Counted from the first letter of the stretch, positions 26,256-37,203 are shown. The stretch: 64,000 nt of DNA from Variovorax sp. 770b2 (GCF_900115685.1 NZ_FOXJ01000001.1:2079796-2143795); one strand, 5' to 3'. The notes: generated by a model from the sequence alone, not told the origin. Program-made: numbers and translations.

Positions 26256-27626
26256 TCAAGCCGCGAACGTCGTATCCAGCCAGTCGCCGATGCGCGCCAT
26301 CGCCAGCCGCTGTGCCCCCGCATGGCAGTGCGCACCGGCACCCAGCGTGTCGTCGAGCGCGAGAAAAGTCTTCGGGCACGTGAGGTGCGCATACAGCGCC
26401 TCGGGCTGGCCCTTGAAGAACATGTCGTTGGCGGCGGCGCACACCAGCGTCGGGCACTGGATGCGCTCGGCCACGCCGTCGGCCACGTTGTAGTCCAGCA
26501 GCGTCGAGAGATAACCGCGCGCCGTGCCCTTGCCGGTGACCCAGGCGCCGTGGCCGAAGGCCCAGCGCGCCTGCGCATCGTGCGCGGCGACCTGCGCGAG
26601 TGCCTTGTCGATGTCCGGTGCCGAGGGCGCTGTGAGCACACGGCGCGCCACCTCGCGCTGGCCGCCGAACATCGGCAGCGTCTTCTCGCCCATGTCGTAG
26701 ATGCCGTCCAGCGCGATCAGTGCGCGGATGCGCGGCTCGAACGCCGCCGCGCGCGGCGCCAGCACGCCGCCCAGGCTGTTGCCCAGCAGCGCGACGCGCT
26801 TCGCATCGACGTCGGGCCGTGCCAGCACATGGTCCAGCACCGGGCCGACCACGCGCTCCCAGTCGGGCCGCAGCACCAGGCCTTCGCAGTGCATCGGGCC
26901 GGGCTGGCCGGGGCCGTCGAAGCTCAGCACGTTGTAGCCGCGCTCGGCCAGCGCGGCGGCGGCAACGTAGTGCATCTCTTCCACCGAGCCGTCGAAGCCG
27001 TTGTGCATGACGACGGTGGGTCGACGCTTGTTGCCCATGCCGGCCGCGCGATAGAAATAGCCCGGCAGGCTCGTGCCTTCGTAGCGGATGCGCACCGGCT
27101 CGATCGCGCCGTTCGTGAGCCGTACGGCCGCGCGAAAGCACTCGACGCTGCGGTCGTAGGCCGCGTTGATGCGCGGATCGGCCGGGTTGCCGTGCAGGAA
27201 GAACTCCGCGCTGCGGTAGTAGTTAGAGGCGCGGAAGAACGCATCGCGCGCACTCACCGCGTGGCCCGCGGCCAGGCTCTTCTGCGCCTCGGCGGCCACC
27301 CGGTCGGCGGTGAGGCGCCATTCGTCGTGCCAGCTGTCGTAGTCGCCGCCGCGGATGCGCTGGGCGGTGACCACCACTTCGCCGAAGTCCGCGCCGCCAT
27401 AGGCGATGTGGCCGAAGGAGCGCAGCGTCTCGTACCAGAAGGTGTCGTCCTGCGCGAAGAGGAAGGGCTTCAGTCCGGATGCGGCGGATGCGGCCGATGC
27501 GGCCGATGCAATGGGCGCGGGCGATGCCGCCGCCGGTGCTTGCGAGCGGGTCTCTTGCGCCCTCGCACCGAGGGCGACCGCGCCGGCGGCAGCAAGGATC
27601 GAGCGGGCGAAATGACGGCGTTCCAT
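26256..27626 (-). CDS. Alpha/beta hydrolase with Tat-like signal (pseudooxynicotine hydrolase-like)
   Basis: 456 residues. The N terminus MERRHFARSILAAAG looks like a twin-arginine signal. An Ala/Ser low-complexity linker (about 38-50) is encoded by a short GGCCGATGC-type DNA repeat. The helical N-terminal domain and catalytic fold resemble 2,6-dihydroxypseudooxynicotine hydrolase/FrsA-like enzymes: VVMHNGFDGS, then the elbow GNSLGG and a late GAGAHCHAG His. It probably cleaves a C-C or ester bond of a small molecule in the periplasm. It is convergent with the RND operon. Confidence 0.85.
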   Translation of the reverse strand: MERRHFARSILAAAGAVALGARAQETRSQAPAAASPAPIASAASAASAASGLKPFLFAQDDTFWYETLRSFGHIAYGGADFGEVVVTAQRIRGGDYDSWHDEWRLTADRVAAEAQKSLAAGHAVSARDAFFRASNYYRSAEFFLHGNPADPRINAAYDRSVECFRAAVRLTNGAIEPVRIRYEGTSLPGYFYRAAGMGNKRRPTVVMHNGFDGSVEEMHYVAAAALAERGYNVLSFDGPGQPGPMHCEGLVLRPDWERVVGPVLDHVLARPDVDAKRVALLGNSLGGVLAPRAAAFEPRIRALIALDGIYDMGEKTLPMFGGQREVARRVLTAPSAPDIDKALAQVAAHDAQARWAFGHGAWVTGKGTARGYLSTLLDYNVADGVAERIQCPTLVCAAANDMFFKGQPEALYAHLTCPKTFLALDDTLGAGAHCHAGAQRLAMARIGDWLDTTFAA

Positions 27627-27887
27627 GGTGGATTTCCTTTCGGTGTTCGTGGCGGGCAAAGACATTTCGTCTTCGGTGCCGGACTCTAGGAACGCGCACT
27701 GCGCGCTGCATCCGCCTTGCGACGGAATGCGGCAGGCACAGCGCGAACGGCCACCGCGGCGCGCCAACGGCTGCCCGTTCGGCCGGTGAAATAGGCTGCA
27801 TGGCGGATTTCGCGCAAGGACCGCCCTTCGAATAATCCCGGTGCCACTTCACACACGACACACCGGCATCGCCGGGGGAGACACCCC

Positions 27888-28814
27888 ATGACTCGACCTA
27901 CCCTGCGCTTCGGATCACACGGCGCCGACGTGTCGCTGATGCAATCGGCCCTGAACCAATGGGTGACGTCCAAGCTCCCGCTGCTCGTGGCCGACGGACA
28001 GTTCGGCGCCAAGACCAACTCGAAGGTCAAGGAATACCAGAGCTTCTTCAAGCTGGTGCCCGACGCCATCGTCGGGCCGCAGACCTGGGCCGTGCTGGAG
28101 GCGCTGATCGGCCAGGTCATCGGGCTGCTGGTGCCGCCGGGGAACCACAAGACGCCGTCTGAGCTCGGCGCCAACGTGGTGACGGCGGCCGAGGCCGCGC
28201 TGGCCAAATGGGGCTGGACGCTGGCCTCGCAACCCAACCAGAACGTCGAGCGCATTGCCGCGGCGCTGTGCGCGGACAGCGGCAACCCGAAGCGCCCGCG
28301 CCAGGGCGGCGTGGGGTTGCAGAAGATCTTTCAGGACGCGAGCGTTCCCGGCGCCTACATCGGCCGCTGCCCCACCATCACCGCGCAGGCAGTGCAGAAA
28401 TGGCAGGAGATGAATGCCGGCGCCTGGCGCAACACCAACGACCTGTGCGCGTGGTGCGGCATCTTCTGCATCTACGTGTACCGCGCCGCCGGCGTGAGCG
28501 TGCCGGGCGGCTGGGCGCAGCACACCCAGAACGTGTTCGACCGCAAGGTGTTCCAGCGCATCAGCGACTACTCGGCGGTGTTCCCGGGCTGCATCGGCGT
28601 GGTGAGCGGCATCAAGCCGGGCGGGCGCAACCACCACTTCATCGTCACCTCGAACGCCAACGACCGCATGGAGAGCATCGACGGCAATGCCTTCGGGCCC
28701 GACGCCAACGACAAGAGCAAGGGCAACAAGAGCGTGATTGCGCGCAACGCCTATCCCTACTCGCAACTCCAGCAGGAGACGGCGTACTTCCTCGCGCCCG
28801 TGGCAGGGGCCTGA
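27888..28814 (+). CDS. Peptidoglycan-binding protein with cysteine-peptidase-like domain
   Basis: 308 residues. An N-terminal peptidoglycan-binding type 1 repeat (about 5-75: LRFGSHGADVSLMQSALN, GQFGAKTNSKVKEYQ). The C-terminal half has a Cys in LCAWCGIFC and a His in GGRNHHFIV, the spacing expected of a CHAP or NlpC/P60-like fold. No signal peptide is visible, which is unusual for a wall enzyme. It could be a phage-type lysin, an effector exported by another system, or an inactive relative. Its neighbours give no hint. Confidence 0.8.
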   Translation: MTRPTLRFGSHGADVSLMQSALNQWVTSKLPLLVADGQFGAKTNSKVKEYQSFFKLVPDAIVGPQTWAVLEALIGQVIGLLVPPGNHKTPSELGANVVTAAEAALAKWGWTLASQPNQNVERIAAALCADSGNPKRPRQGGVGLQKIFQDASVPGAYIGRCPTITAQAVQKWQEMNAGAWRNTNDLCAWCGIFCIYVYRAAGVSVPGGWAQHTQNVFDRKVFQRISDYSAVFPGCIGVVSGIKPGGRNHHFIVTSNANDRMESIDGNAFGPDANDKSKGNKSVIARNAYPYSQLQQETAYFLAPVAGA

Positions 28815-28822
28815 ACGAAAAA

Positions 28823-28848
28823 TGCCGCGGGGCCAGGGCGCCGCGGCA
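28823..28848. terminator. Bidirectional terminator between convergent genes
   Basis: TGCCGCGG and CCGCGGCA form a perfect 8-bp stem around a 10-base loop, preceded by an A-run on the plus strand. It separates the peptidoglycan-binding gene from the convergent tctA. Confidence 0.65.
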
Positions 28849-28872
28849 TCTTGCAGAGAAAGCGAAAGCGTC

Positions 28873-30396
<1,524 letters not shown>

Positions 30397-30397
30397 G

Positions 30398-30949
30398 TCA
30401 GAGCCACCCGGTGGAAGTGAGGCCCGGCAGGCTGATGGCCAGGAATTGCGTGAACATCCAGAACACCGGGGCGGCGATGAGCACGCCGGTGACGAAGTCG
30501 ATGGCGAAGGTGCGCGGCGAATTCACGCCGGCCTGTCCGCTCGCGCGTCGCAGGCCCTGCACGGCCAGCACGTAGCACAGCGTGCAACTCAGGATGAAGC
30601 CCAGGGTGGTGATGAGCGCCGCGTTGAGCAGCAAGCCCGCCGAGACCCAGATGAAGCCGGGCCAGTAGGCGCGATCGGCACCCGTGGGCGCGTCCAGTTC
30701 GCGGAAGCCGCCGGTGCGCGCTTCCCAGAGGATCCAGCCGCCGCAGAGCACGAGCACCACGGACACCATCCAGGGCAGGAAGTTGGGGCCGACGCCGCCG
30801 TAGCCGGCTTCGGAAGAAATGCCGATGGCGCCGAAGGCGAGCGCCAGGCCGGCGAGCAGCACGCCCGCGCCGACGAGGGTTTGCGGCCATACCGCCGCCG
30901 CCTGGGCCGCCGTGTCGGGCGGAGAAACCGAGGGTTCTGGAGTTGTCAT
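30398..30949 (-). CDS. tctB: Tripartite tricarboxylate transporter, small membrane subunit TctB
   Basis: 183 residues with four hydrophobic segments, as expected for TctB. Low sequence conservation in the family makes position (between tctC and tctA) the main support; GYGGVGPNFLPWMVSVVLVL is a typical central block. The ATG at 30949 is chosen because an upstream ATG at 31021 would add a charged tail not expected before TM1. Confidence 0.92.
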   Translation of the reverse strand: MTTPEPSVSPPDTAAQAAAVWPQTLVGAGVLLAGLALAFGAIGISSEAGYGGVGPNFLPWMVSVVLVLCGGWILWEARTGGFRELDAPTGADRAYWPGFIWVSAGLLLNAALITTLGFILSCTLCYVLAVQGLRRASGQAGVNSPRTFAIDFVTGVLIAAPVFWMFTQFLAISLPGLTSTGWL

Positions 30950-31049
30950 TTTTTGCGCCCGGAATGTGGTGCTGGATTTGAAAACGGCACGCTGTCGTCT
31001 CTTGCGAGGACAGCGTGCCATTCGGCAGGCAAGTGGTGCGGTGTGCGCG

Positions 31050-32009
31050 TCAGACCATGCCGGACTTGGTCATGATGGCGCGCAGGCTGGCGAAGTCGTC
31101 GTCCACGAACTTGGCGAAGGCATCGCCCGACAGCACGGCCGGCGTCCATTCGTTCTTCTTGAGCGACTCGGCCCACGAGCCGCTCTTGAGCGCGGCCAGC
31201 ACCATGTCGGTCAGCGCCTTGCGCTGCTCGGCCGAGATGCCGGGGGCGCCGTACACGCCGCGCCAGTTGCCGATTTCCACGTCGATGCCCTGTTCCTTGA
31301 GCGTGGGCACGTTGATGCCCGGCAGGCGCTGGGCCGAGGTGACGGCAATCGCCTTCATCTTGCCGGCGGCGATGTACTCGGCGAATTCGCTGTAGCCGCT
31401 GCCGCCGACGGTGACGTTGCCGCCCAGGATGGCGGCGGTGGCTTCACCGCCTCCGCGGAAGGCCACGTAGTTGATCTTGGACGGATCGGCGCCGACCTTC
31501 TGCGCGATCATGGCCGCGGCGATGTGCTCGGTGGAGCCGCGCGAACCGCCGCCCCACTTGACGCTGCCCGGGTCCTTCTTGAGCTGGTCGACCACGTCCT
31601 TCATGGTCTTCAGGGGCGAATTGGCCGGCAGCACGAACACGTTGTATTCGGTGGTCAGGCGCGCGATGGGCGTGGCCTGTTCCAGCTTGACCGGCGGCTT
31701 GCCGGTGATGATGCCGCCCAGCATGACCGAGCCCATGACCATCAGCGCGTTGGCATCGGCCTTGGAGCCGTTCACGAACTGGGCCAGGCCCAGCGCGCCG
31801 GCGGCGCCGCCCTTGTTGTCGTAGGTGACGGTGTCGGCCACCTTGGCGTCGCTCAGGGCCTTGCCCAATGCACGGCCGGTGGTGTCCCAGCCACCGCCCG
31901 GGTTGGCGGGGATCATCATCTTGACGTTGGCTGCAGCACGTGCCGAGAGCGGAAGCGCTCCGGCGGCGGCCAGAGCGGCCAGGGACTTCAAAAAGGTATC
32001 GCGACGCAT
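31050..32009 (-). CDS. tctC: Tripartite tricarboxylate transporter receptor TctC (Bug family)
   Basis: 319 residues with a signal peptide (1-26, SARAAA). The mature start VKMMIPANPGGGWDTTGRAL is the Bug family ligand loop. KWGGGSRGSTEHIAA and YVAFRGGGEATAAI build the binding pocket. It is periplasmic and delivers a carboxylate to TctAB. It heads tctCBA, divergent from tctD, the classic arrangement in which TctDE controls the transporter. Confidence 0.94.
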   Translation of the reverse strand: MRRDTFLKSLAALAAAGALPLSARAAANVKMMIPANPGGGWDTTGRALGKALSDAKVADTVTYDNKGGAAGALGLAQFVNGSKADANALMVMGSVMLGGIITGKPPVKLEQATPIARLTTEYNVFVLPANSPLKTMKDVVDQLKKDPGSVKWGGGSRGSTEHIAAAMIAQKVGADPSKINYVAFRGGGEATAAILGGNVTVGGSGYSEFAEYIAAGKMKAIAVTSAQRLPGINVPTLKEQGIDVEIGNWRGVYGAPGISAEQRKALTDMVLAALKSGSWAESLKKNEWTPAVLSGDAFAKFVDDDFASLRAIMTKSGMV

Positions 32010-32168
32010 CGTTGTCTCCAGAGGGGCTGAAAGAAAGGTGGCAGGAACCTGAAGGAACCTGACTCAGGCCTGAGCCGCTATCATGCGCCGCCCCGCTGTC
32101 AGTTGGCTGTCCGCCAGACTGGGGAAAACACCAAAGTATCCATTGCGCTCTCCCCGTATGACCCTCGT

Positions 32169-32849
32169 ATGAAGCTGCTGCTGGTCGAAGACGATCCCTC
32201 GATGCAGATCACGCTGCAGCGCGCCCTTGCCCGCCGCCGCATCGACGTGCGCGTGTGCGGCGACGGGGCCGAGGCGGTGGCGCAGTGGCGCGCCATCGAG
32301 CCCGATGTGGTCGCGCTCGACCTGAGCCTGCCCAACCTGGACGGCCTGCAGGTGCTCGCCCAGGCCCGCGCCGAGGGGCTGCGCACCCCCGTGCTGCTGC
32401 TCACGGCCCGCGGCACGGTGGGCGACCGCATCGTGGGCCTGAACGCAGGTGCCGACGACTACCTGCCCAAGCCCTTCGACCTGGACGAACTGGAAGCCCG
32501 CATCCGCGCACTGCGCCGGCGCAGCCAGAGCGCGGGACCCGATTCGGGCCTGAACCCGCAGGAGATCGGCGGCCTGCGCTTCGAGCCCGACAACGGCGCC
32601 ATCTACAACCGCGCCGATCTGCTGGAGCTCACGCCGCGCGAGTTGGCGCTGATGAAGGCGCTGATGATGAAGCCGGGCCACGCGGTCACCAAGGAGCGCC
32701 TGTTCGAGCTGGTGTTCCCGGGCGAGACCGACGTGCAGTACGAGGCCATCGAGGTGGTGGTGTATCGCCTTCGCAAGAAGCTCGCGGGCACGGGCGCCGT
32801 GCTGATGACGATGCGCGGCCTGGGTTATCTCCTCAGGCCCGAGACATGA
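32169..32849 (+). CDS. tctD: Response regulator TctD (OmpR family)
   Basis: 226 residues. Receiver domain with acidic pocket Asp8-Asp9, phospho-acceptor Asp51 (VALDLSLPNLDG) and the conserved Lys in YLPKPFD. A C-terminal OmpR-type winged helix follows (LTPRELALMKALMMKPG, VVVYRLRKKL). It should bind upstream of tctC and activate the tricarboxylate transporter. The ATG at 32169 aligns with the receiver start; a start at 32103 would add 22 extraneous residues. Confidence 0.94.
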   Translation: MKLLLVEDDPSMQITLQRALARRRIDVRVCGDGAEAVAQWRAIEPDVVALDLSLPNLDGLQVLAQARAEGLRTPVLLLTARGTVGDRIVGLNAGADDYLPKPFDLDELEARIRALRRRSQSAGPDSGLNPQEIGGLRFEPDNGAIYNRADLLELTPRELALMKALMMKPGHAVTKERLFELVFPGETDVQYEAIEVVVYRLRKKLAGTGAVLMTMRGLGYLLRPET

Positions 32850-32856
32850 AGGCCGC

Positions 32857-34314
32857 ATGAGGCATGTCTCCTCGCTGCGCGCGCGGCTGCTGATCGGCAT
32901 CCTCGCGCCGGTGGCGCTGTTCATCGTGATCAACAGCGTGAGCCTGTATCGCCAGAGCCTGGCGGCGGCCACCACCGCCTACGACCGCACGCTGCTCGCC
33001 TCGGCCAAGACCATCGGCGAGCAGCTGGACGTGGAGGGCTACGACGAGCGCGCGCAGCTGCGCGCCATCGTGCCCTACTCCGCGCTGGAGGCCTTCGAGG
33101 CCGACAACCGCAGCCGCCTCTTCTATCGGGTCTCCGCGCTCGATGGCGAACTGATCTCGGGTTTCGTCGAACTGCCGTTCTGGCGGGGCCGCATTCCGGA
33201 CCGCAGCGCGTATGCGGCGCTGGTCGATTTCTACGACGCGCAGTTCCGGGGGCAACCCGTTCGCGTCGCGGTGCTGCTGCAGCCGGTGGCCAGCGCGCGC
33301 GGCCGCGGCATGGCGGTGGTGCAGGTCGCCGAGACGCTCGAGCTGCGCGAGACGCTGGTGCGCAAGCTGCTGCTGGACACGCTGTGGCGCCAGTTGCTGC
33401 TGATGGGCGTGATCGCGGGCGTCACGGTGTTCGTGGTGCACCGCGCCACGCGCCCGGTGCGCGAACTGGGGGAAGCGATCGAAAAGCGGCCGGCGGACGA
33501 TCTCTCGCCCATCGACGCGCCCGATGCGCCGCGCGAACTGCTGCCGCTGATCGACGCCACCACCGAGGTGATGGGACGGCTGCAGCGGCTGCTGGACCAC
33601 CAGAAGCGCTTCGTGCGCGACAGCGCCCACCAGCTGCGCACGCCGCTCGCGGTGCTCAAGGCACAGGTGCAGTCGGCGCGCCGCGGCGACGTGGCGCCCG
33701 AGCAGGCCTTCGGCGAGATCAGCCAGACGGTCGAGCGCGCCACGATGCTGGCCAACCAGATGCTCTCGCTTGCAAAAGTGGAGCAGTTGCGCCAGCAGCC
33801 CGAGTCGGTGACGCTCGACCTCTGCGACGTGGTGCGCAACGTCGTGCTCGACCTGTCGCCGCTGGTGGCCGACAAGGCGCTGGATTTCGAACTGGCCGCG
33901 GGCGAGCCGGTGGCCGTGCGCGCGCACCAGTGGATGCTGCAGGAGCTCACGCGCAACCTGCTGCACAACGCGATCAAGCAGAGCCCGCAGGGCGCGGCGC
34001 TGTCGGTGAGCGTGCGCGCTGTCGACGGTCACGCGGTGCTCATCGTGCGCGACGAAGGGCCCGGCATTTCGCCCGAGCTGCGGCAGCGGCTGTTCGCGCC
34101 CTTCTCCGCCGGCAGCGCGTCCAGCGGCTCGGGGCTGGGCCTGGCGATCTGCCGCGAGATCGTGCTGGCGCTGGACGGACGCATCGACCTGGAGAACCGC
34201 ACCGCGCAGGGCGCCACGCAGGGCACTACGCAGAGCACTACGCTGGACAGCGCCGCCAGGGTCATCGGGCTGGACGCCGTCGTGCACCTGCCGCTCTGGC
34301 GGCACAATTCCTGA
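32857..34314 (+). CDS. tctE: Sensor histidine kinase TctE
   Basis: 485 residues. TM1 at about 10-30, a periplasmic sensor domain (31-175) of the TctE N-terminal type, and TM2 at about 178-196. The H-box is RDSAHQLRTPLAVLKAQ with His258. N (NLLHNAIKQS), G1 (DEGPGIS) and G2 (GSGLGLAI) boxes complete the ATPase. A Thr/Gln repeat (TQGTTQSTT) near 455 is a short insertion. It senses external tricarboxylate and phosphorylates TctD, 7 bases upstream. Confidence 0.94.
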   Translation: MRHVSSLRARLLIGILAPVALFIVINSVSLYRQSLAAATTAYDRTLLASAKTIGEQLDVEGYDERAQLRAIVPYSALEAFEADNRSRLFYRVSALDGELISGFVELPFWRGRIPDRSAYAALVDFYDAQFRGQPVRVAVLLQPVASARGRGMAVVQVAETLELRETLVRKLLLDTLWRQLLLMGVIAGVTVFVVHRATRPVRELGEAIEKRPADDLSPIDAPDAPRELLPLIDATTEVMGRLQRLLDHQKRFVRDSAHQLRTPLAVLKAQVQSARRGDVAPEQAFGEISQTVERATMLANQMLSLAKVEQLRQQPESVTLDLCDVVRNVVLDLSPLVADKALDFELAAGEPVAVRAHQWMLQELTRNLLHNAIKQSPQGAALSVSVRAVDGHAVLIVRDEGPGISPELRQRLFAPFSAGSASSGSGLGLAICREIVLALDGRIDLENRTAQGATQGTTQSTTLDSAARVIGLDAVVHLPLWRHNS

Positions 34315-34317
34315 CCT

Positions 34318-34764
34318 ATGGAATCTTCTCTGGAACGTCTGCGCATCGACAAATGGCTCTGGGCCGCACGCTTCTTCAAGACGCGTTCGCTGGCCGCGGA
34401 GGAAATCGGCAAGAACCGGGTGCAGGTGAACGGCGACGTCGCCAAGGCCTCGCGCGAGGTGAAGGCCGGCGACACCGTGACGATGCGCCTGGGCGTGCAG
34501 ACGCGGACCGTGACGGTGCGCGGCATCAGCGGCCAGCGCGGGCCGGCGCCGGTCGCCCAGCTGCTCTACGAGGAGACGGCCGAGAGCATTGCCGCACAGG
34601 CCGCTCTCCGCGAGCAACGCCGCATGGGCAGCGAGCCGGCACTGGCCATCGAGCAGGGCCGCCCGACCAAGCGCGACCGGCGCGATCTGGACGGCGCGGT
34701 GCGCCACGCCGAATGGGACAACCGCTGGAGCGCCTCGATCGACCCTGAAGATACCGAGCGCTGA
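34318..34764 (+). CDS. hslR: S4-domain RNA-binding protein, Hsp15-like
   Basis: 148 residues. An S4 domain starts at residue 8 (LRIDKWLWAARFFKTRSLA), with NRVQVNGDVAKASREVKAGD, the Hsp15 signature. A basic C-terminal tail follows (GRPTKRDRRDL). Hsp15 rescues stalled 50S subunits carrying nascent chains after heat shock. It starts three bases after the tctE stop, but is probably functionally unrelated. Confidence 0.92.
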   Translation: MESSLERLRIDKWLWAARFFKTRSLAAEEIGKNRVQVNGDVAKASREVKAGDTVTMRLGVQTRTVTVRGISGQRGPAPVAQLLYEETAESIAAQAALREQRRMGSEPALAIEQGRPTKRDRRDLDGAVRHAEWDNRWSASIDPEDTER

Positions 34765-34810
34765 TTCGCTTACGCTGTCGGCTTTCCTTTTTCTGCAGGA
34801 GTTCCGGTTC

Positions 34811-35617
34811 ATGGCCAGCTTCAAGAAATACCGCGTCGGCAGCAAGTTCAAGCTCTCGCACATCGACCCCGGCGACACCGCCTTCTGCGAGGGCGATGAA
34901 GCGGCCCAGCGCGAAGAAGTCGACGCGATGGCCGTCGAGCTCGACGAGCTGCAGAACCTGCTGCACGCCGAAGGCCGCCGCAAGGTGCTGCTGGTGCTGC
35001 AGGGCATGGACACCAGCGGCAAGGACGGCACGGTGCGCTGGGTGTTCTCGCGCACCTCCCCGCTGGGCGTGCGCGTGGCGGCCTTCAAGGCGCCGACCGA
35101 AGAAGAACGGGCCCGCGACTATCTCTGGCGCTGCCACGCCGTCGTGCCGCGCACCGGCGAGATCGCGGTGTGGAACCGCAGCCACTACGAAGACGTGCTG
35201 GTGCCGGTGGTCGAAGGCTGGATCGACAAGACCGAGACCCAGCGCCGCTATGCGCAGATCAACGACTTCGAACGGCTGCTGGTCGAGACCGGCACGGTCA
35301 TCGTGAAGTGCATGCTGCACATCGACAAGGACGAGCAGCGCGAGCGCCTGCAGGCGCGCATCGACACGCCCGGCAAGCAGTGGAAATTCAGCATGGGCGA
35401 CCTGGAAGTGCGCACCAAGTGGAGCGCCTACCAGCGCGCCTACGAGAACGCGCTCTCGGCCACTTCGAGCGAGCATGCGCCCTGGTACGTGATACCGGCC
35501 AACAGCAAGCGGCACCGCAACCTGATGATTGCGCAGTTGCTGATGAAGACGCTGCGGCAGATGAAGTTCAAGGCCCCGCCGCCGGACCCGGCGCTCAAGG
35601 GAATGATCGTCAAGTAG
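34811..35617 (+). CDS. Polyphosphate kinase 2 family protein
   Basis: 268 residues. Walker A GMDTSGKDG at 65-73, lid-type RSHYEDVLVP after VWNRSH, and a long helical C-terminus with KWKFSMGD-like QWKFSMGDLEVR. PPK2 enzymes transfer phosphate from polyphosphate to nucleotides. The single-domain, about 270-residue form with an N-terminal YRVGSKFKLSHIDP block matches the class that phosphorylates AMP and/or ADP. Cytosolic. ATG at 34811 is preceded by CAGGAG. Confidence 0.93.
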   Translation: MASFKKYRVGSKFKLSHIDPGDTAFCEGDEAAQREEVDAMAVELDELQNLLHAEGRRKVLLVLQGMDTSGKDGTVRWVFSRTSPLGVRVAAFKAPTEEERARDYLWRCHAVVPRTGEIAVWNRSHYEDVLVPVVEGWIDKTETQRRYAQINDFERLLVETGTVIVKCMLHIDKDEQRERLQARIDTPGKQWKFSMGDLEVRTKWSAYQRAYENALSATSSEHAPWYVIPANSKRHRNLMIAQLLMKTLRQMKFKAPPPDPALKGMIVK

Positions 35618-35764
35618 GACGGTGCCGTTGGTTGCAGCGGCGTCGTGCCACTGCAACGTCCTGTTTGTAAAGTGCTCGGCGGCCTACGAGGCCGTGCACC
35701 GCCGCAAACTAAGGTTCATGCCGTACCTGCTCAAGGTGCATCCATCAACCCGAGGGACTCCAAC

Positions 35765-35956
35765 ATGAAAAAGATACTCTTCGTTCTCGCCGCCTGCGTC
35801 ATTTCCAGTGCCGCCTTGGCACAGCCCATGTCGCCGCGCCACGGACCGGGCTATGACCGGTCGCACGCCGGACAGAACCACCGCAAGCACAAGGTCTGGG
35901 TGCCCGCGCACCGGGAGCATGGCCGCCGGGTGCCGGGCCACTACGTCTGGCGTTGA
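35765..35956 (+). CDS. Small secreted protein with W/Y-V-P-G-H motif
   Basis: 63 residues. Signal peptide 1-20 (MKKILFVLAACVISSAALAQ). The mature part is His/Arg-rich and ends with the repeats VWVPAHREHGRR and VPGHYVWR. These resemble the WxPGHW repeats of small proteobacterial periplasmic proteins (YXWXPGHW-like). Function unknown; His content suggests metal or surface binding. Confidence 0.75.
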   Translation: MKKILFVLAACVISSAALAQPMSPRHGPGYDRSHAGQNHRKHKVWVPAHREHGRRVPGHYVWR

Positions 35957-36012
35957 AGCCGATGAAGCCGGAGCCGGCATGGGGCGCCGGCAGTTGCGTT
36001 GCCTGAGGAAAC

Positions 36013-36684
36013 TCAGGAGCGGCGCACCGGCGCCTGCGCCAGCACGCGGCACTTGCCGAATTCGCAACGCACCGCCCAGGTTCCACCGTTTTCGCAAGGC
36101 ACGTTGTACGACTCGAAGCCCGGGCCCTTGGCCGTGAGCTCGGCGCGCGGCTGCACGTTGCAGCGACCGGCCTTGGCCAGCGATTCGACGTTGTAGGTGT
36201 CGATGCCCGTGCGGCGCGGCTTGGCGGCGACGACCGGATCGAAGGTGTGGCCGTAGAAGGTGTCGCGCACGTCCGGATCGAGGTTGCGATAGCCGCGCTT
36301 GGCCATGCAGTGGACGATGGCGATCTCCTGGTGCTCGGCGATGAGTTCCGAGGTCGGGCGACCGTTCCAGTCGATGACCGCTGCGCTGATGCCGGTGTAC
36401 GAAGCGGCGGCCACGATGCCCTGGCCGTGCACCGTGATCAATCCGAGGCCGAGTGCCAGCCACATCGCATCGCCGGTTTCGCTGCGCGCCGTGATGCGGG
36501 TGGCGGCGGTGCGGCAGGCCTGCACGTCGCTGTCGTAGCGCACCTTGTCGACGCCTTCCATGGCGACCAGGGGCACGTAGGTGAGTCCAGACCCTGTGCC
36601 AGGTTCGGTCGGCACCAGCGGCGCCCTGGCGGTACAGCCCATCAGGGCGACAGCGGCGAACGCAATGCTCAGCAACAGCTTCAT
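36013..36684 (-). CDS. Hypothetical lipoprotein
   Basis: 223 residues. A lipobox LMGC gives Cys17. The mature region has six Cys residues including CEFGKC near the end and CNVQ, a hydrophobic stretch (about 73-100, WLALGLGLITVHGQGIVAAA) and no domain I recognise. It is convergent with the small secreted protein and divergent from the cytochrome gene. Probably envelope-located. Confidence 0.75.
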   Translation of the reverse strand: MKLLLSIAFAAVALMGCTARAPLVPTEPGTGSGLTYVPLVAMEGVDKVRYDSDVQACRTAATRITARSETGDAMWLALGLGLITVHGQGIVAAASYTGISAAVIDWNGRPTSELIAEHQEIAIVHCMAKRGYRNLDPDVRDTFYGHTFDPVVAAKPRRTGIDTYNVESLAKAGRCNVQPRAELTAKGPGFESYNVPCENGGTWAVRCEFGKCRVLAQAPVRRS

Positions 36685-36837
36685 GGGATTCCCTCGTCCT
36701 CTTTCGCGATAGTTCCGCGGATTTAACCATACATATAGTTACTCTTGAATCGACTTGTCGCGAATGCACGACGACCTGTGCGCGGGCATGCGACCATGCG
36801 TTTCCCCGCCCTCTCCGGGCTGCAAACCAAAGTCCCC

Positions 36838-37188
36838 GTGAAGTTCTCGATTCCGGCGCTGTGCGCCTTCCTGGCGATCTGTTGCGGCGCGCCGACATCC
36901 CTCGCGCAGACCGCGCCCCCTGCACCCGTCATGGACCTGCTGCGGAAAAACGGCTGCATGGCCTGCCACGGCCTCGTCCACAAGCAGGTCGGCCCGGGTT
37001 TCGCGCAGATCGCGGACCGCTATCGCAACGATCCGGAAGCGCCGCCGCGCCTGGCCGAGAAGATCCGCAACGGCAGCGTCGGGGCCTGGGGGCGCGTCAT
37101 CATGCCGCGGCAAAGCCTGGTCTCGGAGGCCGATGCGCGGGTGCTGGCGAGCTGGGTGCTGTCGCAGCCGTCGCCGGGCCCGAAGTAG
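36838..37188 (+). CDS. Single-haem c-type cytochrome
   Basis: 116 residues from the GTG at 36838, which places a good signal peptide (KFSIPALCAFLAICCG, cut near SLAQ) at the N terminus. CMACH at about 40-44 is the haem site. IMPRQ near 83 supplies the axial Met. The size and the QVGPGFAQIADRYR block match cytochrome c551/c552-like carriers. In-frame ATGs at 36745 and 36796 would add residues before the signal. Periplasmic electron carrier; partner unknown. Confidence 0.85.
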   Translation: MKFSIPALCAFLAICCGAPTSLAQTAPPAPVMDLLRKNGCMACHGLVHKQVGPGFAQIADRYRNDPEAPPRLAEKIRNGSVGAWGRVIMPRQSLVSEADARVLASWVLSQPSPGPK

Positions 37189-37203
37189 CGCTCGCGCCTG
37201 CGC

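Noticed and set aside
21673..27689. Very long open frames (over 1000 and 1900 codons) on both strands across the RND operon
   Set aside because: They are antisense or shifted shadows of high-G+C genes. They are rich in Arg, His, Ala and Gly, without domains, while the RND frames match known families throughout.
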